Positions 57,398 to 64,000 of a DNA stretch of 64,000 nt are shown piece by piece. The stretch spans positions 62,001 through 126,000 of the forward strand of contig NZ_FMBC01000006.1 in the NCBI RefSeq assembly GCF_900094795.1, written 5' to 3'. This DNA is from Kosakonia oryziphila. GTDB taxonomy: Bacteria > Pseudomonadota > Gammaproteobacteria > Enterobacterales > Enterobacteriaceae. Below the pieces are notes generated by a model, which saw only the letters and a list, made by a program, of their open reading frames with translations, had not been told where the DNA came from and did not search any database. Every line of letters starts with the position of its first letter. The first letter of the stretch is position 1. The position numbers and the translations under genes were made by a program.

Positions 57398-57775
57398 ATG
57401 GAATCTGAACCGCGTAATTTTATTAACTCTATCGTTAAAAACTTTAAAGAAGCCATTGGGTTGATTAATGTGTTGATGCTGGAACCTGAAGAGCCTGATA
57501 CCTTGCGTTTGCTGCACGTTAAACTGGATGTTATCAAGGCCGGGATTGAACAGGATATTCGCCTGTTAACCAGAGCTAATCTGGACAGTAACGCTATGCT
57601 TTGCCTTTACCCGATACACAATGCAATGAACGCGCTGAATTATTGTCTTGGGATCCTGCGACATATGCCGTTAAATAATCAGTTTTATCATGATTTCGAA
57701 GAGGTTAAACATGCCGTCAATGCCCTTGATGCGATATCAGGTCGGGTCTTTACTAAACCAGGAAACGATGAATAA
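57398..57775 (+). CDS. Uncharacterised helical protein
   Basis: A 125-residue protein, predicted soluble and helical (FKEAIGLINVLMLEPEE; LLHVKLDVIKAGIEQDIRLL; HAVNALDAISGRVF). No motif or family is recognised. ATG 57398 is chosen because GGAGTGAAC precedes it; an in-frame start at 57359 has none. It lies alone in AT-rich sequence upstream of the pectinase gene, which suggests acquired or regulatory function, but nothing shows which. Confidence 0.55.
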   Translation: MESEPRNFINSIVKNFKEAIGLINVLMLEPEEPDTLRLLHVKLDVIKAGIEQDIRLLTRANLDSNAMLCLYPIHNAMNALNYCLGILRHMPLNNQFYHDFEEVKHAVNALDAISGRVFTKPGNDE

Positions 57776-58017
57776 ACACAAACAGATCTCCTTTTATATG
57801 AAAAAAGGAAAGCACAATGAAAAGCCGTACAGTTTGCTAAAGCCAGCGCGATTTAATTTATGTCATGTTCACTGACTGTTGTAAAAATGAAGAGGCGGAA
57901 AATTATATCTTTTTTTTCTCAACAAACATAAACGCTACTTAAACTGAATATGTATTTGCCACATTTTTTATCGCGACGACGCTAAAGTATTTCAACCATT
58001 CTGATATCAGGATCATT

Positions 58018-59358
58018 ATGTTTATTCTTCATTGTAATTTGAAAGTAATAATCTCTGGCATGTTAGCCGTCCTGGTATCAGGGTTCAGCGCGACGCTGTT
58101 GGCCCAGGATAGCCCTGATTTTCCTGAGCCTGCGCTGCCCACCCATATCTGCGCAAGACTGGTTCCCCACCAGGTTTATTCATCAGGAGACGATACCCAA
58201 CGACTTCAGTCGGCTATTGATAACTGCCCACGGGGTGAAGCTTTACAACTCCTTGCTGGTCGTTTCTTCAGTGGGCCTTTGACAATGAAATCTGGCGTTA
58301 CACTCTGGATTTCGCATGGGGCAATGTTGGCAGCAAATCCTGACCCACGTGTTTACGACAAAAATGGGCGTTGTGGAACCCTCGATCATAAGGGGAATGG
58401 TTGTCGGCCCTTTATCCTTTTTAGGAACACCGACGGTGGAGGCATTATCGGGGAGGGGATTATTGATGGGCAGGGCGGTGAGCTGATGAAAGGAGAGAAT
58501 GAATCATGGTGGCAGTTGGCTCGCCGCGCGCAGACGGAAGGCAGGGCGCAGAACGTGCCTCGCTTGGTTGAAATAGACGATGGTTCACATATTCTTTTTC
58601 ACGGTATTACGCTGCGAAATTCCCCAGGATTCCATGTCACCCTGAAAAATGTCCAGGGCGCAATTTTCTGGGGCGTACGTATTGATACGCCTGCAAATGC
58701 CCGTAATACCGATGGCATTGATCCTATTTCGTCGCAGAATATCCTGATAGCTCACAGCTTCATCAGAACCGGTGATGACAATGTTGCGATTAAAGCGGGC
58801 GCTGGTGGGCCCACGCGTCATGTGCTGTTAGTGGACAACCATTTTTATTGGGGACACGGAATGTCCATTGGTAGTGAGACGGTGGGCGGTATCAGCGATA
58901 TTCGTGTGCGTGATTTGACGCTTGATGGTACGACCTCAGGGCTGCGCATCAAAAGTGACAACAGCCGGGGTGGACTTGTCAGCGATATTCGTTACGAAAA
59001 TGTTTGTCTGCGGGGTAATCGTCGGCCGCTCGACTTTGATACGCGATATGATGTGCATGCGAGCGGTAGCAACATTCCTGTTTACCGTGATATCTCCCTG
59101 AGTCATATTTCCGGCGAAACCGGCCAGTTGGTGTTACGCGGTTATGACGCCGTTCATTCTTTGCATTTTGTCCTGGACGGCGTCTATTTCAGCAATGCGG
59201 CTCGCTGGTTAATCGAATCGGCGCAGCTCCGCATAGGCCCTGGCGGCGTCTCGCCTGTTCCGCCGGGAGAAGCACCGCTACAGCAATCGGTTGTTGCTGC
59301 TGATTGCGCAAAAAACTGGAGCCCCTTTCCCGTAACGGATATGCCATCGGTAAAATGA
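58018..59358 (+). CDS. Secreted polygalacturonase, glycoside hydrolase family 28
   Basis: A 446-residue enzyme with a signal peptide (VIISGMLAVLVSGFSATLLA, cleavage after LAQ). The four GH28 motifs are present: NTDG (230-233), GDD (252-254), GHG (279-281) and RIK (310-312), containing the catalytic Asp residues and His. It hydrolyses alpha-1,4-galacturonan of pectin, periplasmic or extracellular. It stands alone and no pectate-uptake genes are nearby. Its presence points to plant-associated life. Confidence 0.92.
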   Translation: MFILHCNLKVIISGMLAVLVSGFSATLLAQDSPDFPEPALPTHICARLVPHQVYSSGDDTQRLQSAIDNCPRGEALQLLAGRFFSGPLTMKSGVTLWISHGAMLAANPDPRVYDKNGRCGTLDHKGNGCRPFILFRNTDGGGIIGEGIIDGQGGELMKGENESWWQLARRAQTEGRAQNVPRLVEIDDGSHILFHGITLRNSPGFHVTLKNVQGAIFWGVRIDTPANARNTDGIDPISSQNILIAHSFIRTGDDNVAIKAGAGGPTRHVLLVDNHFYWGHGMSIGSETVGGISDIRVRDLTLDGTTSGLRIKSDNSRGGLVSDIRYENVCLRGNRRPLDFDTRYDVHASGSNIPVYRDISLSHISGETGQLVLRGYDAVHSLHFVLDGVYFSNAARWLIESAQLRIGPGGVSPVPPGEAPLQQSVVAADCAKNWSPFPVTDMPSVK

Positions 59359-59454
59359 ATAGCGGAGAAGGCGGCCATTTTAATGGCGCGTCAAACCGGA
59401 CACGCCAGGCCGACGATTTCATCCTGAACGGATCACGGAGAAAACCACTCCGCA

Positions 59455-59820
59455 CTATGTTGATTGCTGGCGCACATGCGTACGCTTAGGGTAACCGATA
59501 CTGCGGCGCCACGCGCCCGGTGCCTGGCCATACTGACGCTTGAAGCTGCGGTTGAAGGACTGCTGGGAGTCAAAGCCCAACGCCATTGCCACGTTCAAAA
59601 TCGGCTCGTCGCTGTGGGCTAAGCGCTCGACCGATTTTTGCAGCTTTTGCGCGCGAATATATTCGGCGAGACGATAACCGGTATGTTCTTTAAATATCCG
59701 CTGGAGGTGCCATTTCGAATAACCGGCGCGCCTGGAAACAGTGTCAATGTCCAGACGGCTTTCAAGGTTGTTGTCGATCCAGTCGAGTAAGTCGTGAATA
59801 AAGGCGCCAGTGTTCATCAT
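59455..59820 (-). CDS. rarA: AraC-family activator RarA (MarA/RamA/SoxS group)
   Basis: A 121-residue regulator. Two HTH motifs are typical of the MarA/SoxS/RamA group: DIDTVSRRAGYSKWHLQRIFKEHTG and NVAMALGFDSQQSFNRSFKRQYG, with WHLQRIF as the recognition helix. In Klebsiella the same gene lies divergent to oqxAB and activates it and other efflux genes. The start is ATG 59820 behind GGGGAAAC; an in-frame ATG at 59865 lies inside a palindrome and has no SD. It is divergent from oqxA here too. Confidence 0.85.
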   Translation of the reverse strand: MMNTGAFIHDLLDWIDNNLESRLDIDTVSRRAGYSKWHLQRIFKEHTGYRLAEYIRAQKLQKSVERLAHSDEPILNVAMALGFDSQQSFNRSFKRQYGQAPGAWRRSIGYPKRTHVRQQST

Positions 59821-59842
59821 GTTTCCCCACGCAGGCTTATTA

Positions 59843-59867
59843 AAAAGCATCTTGATCTGTTGCATTT
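59843..59867. promoter_or_regulatory. Palindrome site 3 (weak) near the rarA start
   Basis: AAAAGCAT-N9-TTGCATTT keeps the 8-9-8 layout and one perfect arm of the two stronger sites but has 2 mismatches in the left arm. It lies 23 bases before rarA. Confidence 0.35.
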
Positions 59868-59889
59868 AAAGGTGGCTCGCTTTTGCATT

Positions 59890-59914
59890 AATTGCAAGTT
59901 TTATTGTTGCATTT
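59890..59914. promoter_or_regulatory. Palindrome site 1 in the rarA-oqxA region
   Basis: AATTGCAA-N9-TTGCATTT, one mismatch from perfect symmetry. Arm sequence and 9-bp spacing are the same as site 2, which makes a shared DNA-binding protein likely. Confidence 0.5.
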
Positions 59915-59963
59915 AAATCCCTGTCCGGAACGGGTGATTTACCTCTGACTCAAATAGCACATA

Positions 59964-59988
59964 AAGTGCAACAATTATTCTTGCACTT
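59964..59988. promoter_or_regulatory. Palindrome site 2 overlapping the oqxA promoter
   Basis: AAGTGCAA-N9-TTGCACTT, a perfect 8-bp inverted repeat with 9-bp spacer. The right arm coincides with the -35 hexamer (59981-59986), as expected for a repressor operator. In Klebsiella the Rrf2-type OqxR represses oqxAB; assignment to OqxR is inference. Confidence 0.6.
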
Positions 59989-60009
59989 AATTTAGCGCCT
60001 CCCTACAAT
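59981..60009 (+). promoter_or_regulatory. oqxA: Sigma70 promoter of oqxAB
   Basis: TTGCAC (59981-59986), exactly 17 bp, TACAAT (60004-60009). It lies 143 bp before the oqxA start. It is the best promoter match in the interval. Confidence 0.65.
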
Positions 60010-60050
60010 CGCCGCGATAGTGTATTCGGAACTGTTACAGTTTTGTGGCG

Positions 60051-60146
60051 ATGAACGACACAAATGGCCTTAAGCCAGCCCGGACAAAGGAAGTGGCGCA
60101 GCATCTCCTGCTGCGTCTTGCCCGGCGGCTACAATTAGTGGAATAA
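60051..60146 (+). CDS. Possible 31-residue leader ORF upstream of oqxA
   Basis: An ATG with weak GTGG upstream opens a 31-codon basic frame that stops at 60144-60146, only 5 bases before the oqxA start and overlapping its ribosome site. It would couple or attenuate oqxA translation if made. No known leader peptide is recognised. Confidence 0.3.
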   Translation: MNDTNGLKPARTKEVAQHLLLRLARRLQLVE

Positions 60147-60151
60147 AAATA

Positions 60152-61327
60152 ATGAGCCTGCAAAAACCTTGGGTTAATTTTCATTTGAATGCGCTGGGAG
60201 CAATATTCCTCTCCATACTGCTCGTCGGGTGCGATAACAGTGTCGCGCAAAACGCCGCGCCACAAGCTCCCTCCGTCAGCGCTGCTAATGTGGTAGTGAA
60301 ATCCATTAGTCAGTGGGATAGCTTTAATGGTCGGATTGAAGCGGTGGAAAGTGTTCAGCTTCGCCCCCGCGTCTCCGGCTATATTGATAAAGTGAATTAC
60401 ACCGATGGCCAGGAGGTGAAAAAGGGCGAGGTGCTGTTCACCATTGATGACAGAACCTATCGCGCTGCGCTGGAACAGGCGCAAGCGACGTTGGCGAGAG
60501 CCAAAACGCAGGCCAGCCTGGCGCAAAGTGAGGCTAACCGTACCGATAAATTAATCAATACCAACCTGGTATCCCGAGAAGAGTGGGAGCAGCGCCGTTC
60601 GGCCGCCGCCCAGGCACAGGCCGACATTCGCGCCGCGCAGGCGGCAGTTGACGCCGCGCAACTTAACCTGGATTTCACCAAAGTCACCGCACCTATCGAT
60701 GGCCGCGCCAGCCGCGCGTTGATCACCAGCGGTAACCTGGTCACTGCTGGTGACAGTGCCAGCGTGCTCACCACGCTGGTTTCGCAGAAGACGGTTTATG
60801 TCTACTTCGACGTGGATGAGTCGACCTACCTCCACTATCAAAATCTCGCCCGCAGTGGGCAAGGGGCGTCCAGTAATCACCTGGCGCTACCGGTTGAGAT
60901 TGGTCTTGTTGGCGAGCAGGGCTACCCCCATCAGGGCAAAGTGGATTTTCTTGATAATCAGCTAACGCCGAGTACCGGTACGATCCGTATGCGCGCGCTG
61001 TTGGATAACACGCAGCGTCAGTTCACGCCGGGACTGTTTGCCCGTGTACGTCTACCGGGCAGCGCTGAATTCAAAGCCACGCTTATCGACGACAAAGCGG
61101 TGCTGACCGATCAGGATCGAAAATATGTTTATATCGTTGATAAAGATGGTAAAGCGCAGCGTCGCGATATTACTCAGGGGCGTCTGGCAGACGGTTTACG
61201 CATTGTGCAGCAAGGGTTGAACCCAGGCGATAGAGTCATCGTCGATGGTTTACAAAAAGTGTTTATGCCGGGTATGCCGGTTAACGCGAAAACTGTTGCC
61301 ATGACCGCCAGCACCGCCCTCAACTGA
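60152..61327 (+). CDS. oqxA: RND efflux adaptor OqxA
   Basis: A 391-residue membrane fusion lipoprotein. The lipobox LLVGC gives the lipidated Cys24 or so. Lipoyl, alpha-hairpin (~95-165, TLARAKTQASLAQSEANRT), and beta-barrel regions follow in the usual order. The sequence agrees very closely with Klebsiella OqxA by memory (SVQLRPRVSGYIDKVNY; VDGLQKVFMPGMPVNAK). It links the OqxB pump to TolC for export of quinolones, quinoxalines and other compounds. It is divergent to rarA and 23 bp before oqxB. Confidence 0.93.
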   Translation: MSLQKPWVNFHLNALGAIFLSILLVGCDNSVAQNAAPQAPSVSAANVVVKSISQWDSFNGRIEAVESVQLRPRVSGYIDKVNYTDGQEVKKGEVLFTIDDRTYRAALEQAQATLARAKTQASLAQSEANRTDKLINTNLVSREEWEQRRSAAAQAQADIRAAQAAVDAAQLNLDFTKVTAPIDGRASRALITSGNLVTAGDSASVLTTLVSQKTVYVYFDVDESTYLHYQNLARSGQGASSNHLALPVEIGLVGEQGYPHQGKVDFLDNQLTPSTGTIRMRALLDNTQRQFTPGLFARVRLPGSAEFKATLIDDKAVLTDQDRKYVYIVDKDGKAQRRDITQGRLADGLRIVQQGLNPGDRVIVDGLQKVFMPGMPVNAKTVAMTASTALN

Positions 61328-61350
61328 TCCCTTATCTGAGAATCCGACAC

Positions 61351-64000
61351 ATGGACTTTTCCCGCTTTTTTATCGACAGGCCGATTTTCGCCGCAGTGCT
61401 GTCGATTCTGATTTTTACTACAGGATTAATTGCTATCCCTCTGTTGCCGATCAGCGAATATCCTGACGTCGTGCCGCCAAGTGTACAGGTGCGAGCGGAG
61501 TACCCAGGGGCCAACCCGAAAGTGATTGCAGAGACCGTGGCGACGCCGCTGGAAGAAGCGATCAACGGTGTTGAGAACATGATGTACATGAAATCTGTCG
61601 CAGGCTCCGACGGTGTACTGGTGACCACTGTAACTTTCCGCCCGGGTACCGATCCCGATCAGGCGCAGGTTCAGGTGCAAAACCGGGTATCGCAGGCCGA
61701 GGCGCGTCTGCCGGAAGATGTGCGGCGTTTGGGTATCACCACCCAGAAACAGTCGCCGACACTCACGTTGGTGGTGCATCTGTTTTCGCCCGGCGGTAAA
61801 TACGACTCACTGTATATGCGTAACTACGCCACGCTAAAAGTGAAGGATGAACTGGCGCGTCTGCCAGGCGTTGGCCAAATTCAGATTTTTGGCTCAGGCG
61901 AATACGCTATGCGCATCTGGCTGGATCCCAATAAAGTGGCAGCGCGCGGTCTGACGGCCTCGGATGTGGTGACGGCGATGCAGGAGCAAAACGTACAGGT
62001 TTCCGCCGGGCAGCTTGGCGCCGAGCCGCTGCCGAAAGAGAGCGATTTCCTGATCTCAATTAACGCCCAGGGCCGTCTGCACACGGAAGAGGAGTTTGGC
62101 AATATTATTTTGAAAACGGCACAAGACGGCTCGCTAGTTCGCTTGCGCGACGTGGCGCGTATAGAAATGGGTTCCGGCAGTTATGCGCTGCGCTCCCAGC
62201 TTAACAATAAAGACGCGGTAGGGATCGGTATCTTCCAGTCGCCGGGGGCGAACGCCATCGATTTGTCTAACGCGGTGCGCGCTAAAATGGACGAACTGTC
62301 AAAGCGTTTCCCGGAAGATATGAAATGGGCGGCACCTTACGATCCGACGGTTTTTGTTCGCGATTCCATTCGCGCGGTCGTGCAAACGCTGCTGGAAGCG
62401 GTAGTGCTGGTTGTACTGGTGGTGATCCTGTTTCTGCAAACCTGGCGCGCGTCGATTATTCCGCTGATCGCGGTGCCGGTATCGGTTGTGGGAACGTTCA
62501 GCATTCTCTACCTGCTTGGCTTTTCGCTTAATACCCTCAGTTTGTTCGGGCTGGTGCTGGCTATCGGTATCGTTGTGGACGACGCCATCGTGGTGGTGGA
62601 AAACGTTGAGCGAAATATCGAAGAGGGGCTGTCTCCGCTTGCGGCGGCGCATCAAGCGATGCGTGAAGTGTCCGGGCCGATTATTGCGATTGCACTGGTA
62701 CTGTGCGCGGTATTTGTACCGATGGCGTTTCTCTCGGGAGTAACCGGTCAGTTCTACAAACAGTTTGCGGTGACGATCGCGATTTCAACGGTGATCTCCG
62801 CCATCAACTCGCTGACGCTCTCTCCGGCTCTGGCTGCCTTGCTGTTAAAGCCGCACGGCGCGCCGAAAGATTTTCCTACCAGACTTATCGATCGTCTGTT
62901 CGGTTGGCTTTTCCGTCCGTTTAACCGCTTTTTCCATCGCAGCTCGGACGGCTATCAGGGGCTGGTAGGCAAAACGCTCGGACGACGTGGCGCGGTGTTT
63001 GTTGTTTATGTGCTGCTGCTCTGTGCCGCTGGCGTCATGTTTAAAGCCGTACCCGGCGGATTTATTCCGACCCAGGATAAGCTCTATTTGATTGGCGGCG
63101 TGAAAATGCCGGAAGGTTCTTCACTGGCACGCACCGATGCAGTGATCCGCAAAATGAGCGAAATCGGTATGAATACCGAAGGCGTGGATTATGCGGTCGC
63201 TTTTCCTGGGCTTAATGCGCTGCAATTCACCAATACGCCGAATACCGGGACGGTCTTTTTTGGCCTGAAACCGTTCGACCAGCGTAAACATACTGCGGCG
63301 CAAATTAACGCTGAGATCAACGCTAAGATCGCGCAAATCCAGGAGGGCTTTGGTTTCTCCATTTTACCACCGCCGATTTTAGGGCTGGGTCAGGGTTCAG
63401 GCTATTCGTTGTACATACAGGATCGTGCCGGTCTTGGCTATGGCGCGCTGCAAAATGCGGTGAACACAATGTCCGGCGCGATTATGCAGACGCCGGGGAT
63501 GCATTTCCCTATCTCAACCTACCAGGCTAACGTTCCACAGTTGGATGTACAGGTCGATCGTGATAAGGCGAAAGCGCAGGGCGTGTCGCTGACCGATCTT
63601 TTCGGTACGCTGCAAACCTATCTGGGATCGTCTTATGTGAACGATTTTAACCAGTTTGGACGTACCTGGCGCGTAATGGCGCAGGCCGACGGACCGTTCC
63701 GCGACAGCGTGGAAAATATTGCTAATTTGCGCACCCGTAATAATCAGGGTGAAATGGTGCCGATTGGCAGTATGGTGAAGATCACTACCACGTACGGGCC
63801 AGATCCGGTGATTCGCTACAATGGTTACCCGGCGGCGGATCTCATTGGCGATGCCGATCCTCGCATACTCTCTTCTGCGCAGGCGATGGCGCAACTGGAC
63901 GGGATGTCTAAACAGATATTGCCGAATGGGATGAATATTGAATGGACGGATCTGAGTTACCAGCAGGCCACTCAGGGCAATACGGCGCTGATCGTCTTCC
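61351..64000 (+). CDS. oqxB: RND multidrug efflux pump OqxB (3' truncated by window)
   Basis: The frame opens at ATG 61351 (MDFSRFFIDRP) and is still open at 64000, giving 883 codons of an expected ~1050. AcrB-type features include the first helix and IPLLPISEYPDVVPP, and the central helix stretch holds VLAIGIVVDDAIVVVENVER with the proton-relay Asp pair (DD). The second half begins with KAVPGGFIPTQDKLY. It is the inner-membrane trimer of the OqxAB-TolC pump. No frameshift was seen in the part present. Confidence 0.92.
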   Translation, partial: MDFSRFFIDRPIFAAVLSILIFTTGLIAIPLLPISEYPDVVPPSVQVRAEYPGANPKVIAETVATPLEEAINGVENMMYMKSVAGSDGVLVTTVTFRPGTDPDQAQVQVQNRVSQAEARLPEDVRRLGITTQKQSPTLTLVVHLFSPGGKYDSLYMRNYATLKVKDELARLPGVGQIQIFGSGEYAMRIWLDPNKVAARGLTASDVVTAMQEQNVQVSAGQLGAEPLPKESDFLISINAQGRLHTEEEFGNIILKTAQDGSLVRLRDVARIEMGSGSYALRSQLNNKDAVGIGIFQSPGANAIDLSNAVRAKMDELSKRFPEDMKWAAPYDPTVFVRDSIRAVVQTLLEAVVLVVLVVILFLQTWRASIIPLIAVPVSVVGTFSILYLLGFSLNTLSLFGLVLAIGIVVDDAIVVVENVERNIEEGLSPLAAAHQAMREVSGPIIAIALVLCAVFVPMAFLSGVTGQFYKQFAVTIAISTVISAINSLTLSPALAALLLKPHGAPKDFPTRLIDRLFGWLFRPFNRFFHRSSDGYQGLVGKTLGRRGAVFVVYVLLLCAAGVMFKAVPGGFIPTQDKLYLIGGVKMPEGSSLARTDAVIRKMSEIGMNTEGVDYAVAFPGLNALQFTNTPNTGTVFFGLKPFDQRKHTAAQINAEINAKIAQIQEGFGFSILPPPILGLGQGSGYSLYIQDRAGLGYGALQNAVNTMSGAIMQTPGMHFPISTYQANVPQLDVQVDRDKAKAQGVSLTDLFGTLQTYLGSSYVNDFNQFGRTWRVMAQADGPFRDSVENIANLRTRNNQGEMVPIGSMVKITTTYGPDPVIRYNGYPAADLIGDADPRILSSAQAMAQLDGMSKQILPNGMNIEWTDLSYQQATQGNTALIVF

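Noticed and set aside
57769-57876. 35-residue frame overlapping the end of the 125-residue gene
   Set aside because: The overlap ATG is plausible but the sequence is low-complexity and has no independent support.

Overview
The window is chromosomal DNA of an Enterobacteriaceae member, most likely a plant-associated relative of Kosakonia, Enterobacter or Klebsiella. The evidence is a near E. coli-like YaiL, a yciGFE-katN operon arranged as in Salmonella, and rarA-oqxAB arranged as in Klebsiella. A GH28 pectinase and a probably exported chorismate mutase lie close together. No rRNA, tRNA, CRISPR array, transposase or prophage module was seen. The genus is inferred from gene content, not proven.

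Layout. 1-5.2 kb: the end of mqo, then a sigma54 activator (AcoR type) divergent from an aldehyde/alcohol dehydrogenase pair, with a -24/-12 promoter and an upstream dyad. 5.4-10.4 kb: a GAPDH paralogue, a GlxA-type regulator, a small protein and katG. 11.1-17.6 kb: a marR-emrA-emrB efflux operon with a perfect palindromic operator, a second MFS transporter, a short LuxR-type protein and a CPA1 antiporter. 17.7-20.7 kb: SDR, zinc dehydrogenase, CinA-like amidase and an unannotated-size 25-residue gene.

20.8-29.2 kb is a respiratory block. An overlapping four-gene operon encodes a ForCE-type formate dehydrogenase (catalytic subunit plus DUF1641) and a CIO-type bd oxidase. It converges on a second CIO operon that carries a DUF2474 small subunit. 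29.3-38 kb: one copy of a 205-bp palindromic repeat, the katN-yciE-yciF-yciG stress operon, a Cys-rich copper-storage-like protein, a phosphoketolase gene interrupted by one in-frame TGA, and a CSS-EAL phosphodiesterase. 38.1-43.6 kb: a VIT transporter, cytochrome b561, an AT-rich islet with an orphan toxin tip, immunity gene and RluA-like scrap, then yaiL, an LldD-like enzyme and the second 205-bp repeat.

43.6-55.7 kb holds a flavin monooxygenase and an apparently undescribed catabolic locus. It has a PotABCD-like ABC importer split into two blocks around a LysR gene. It also has a GhrA-like reductase, a dehydroquinase-like protein lacking a catalytic Arg, a GST, a quinone oxidoreductase, an ArgE-like deacylase, a DUF1028 protein and a RidA protein. 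56-59.4 kb is AT-rich with the secreted enzymes. 59.4-64 kb is rarA-oqxA-oqxB, with three spaced palindromes in the control region; oqxB runs off the window.
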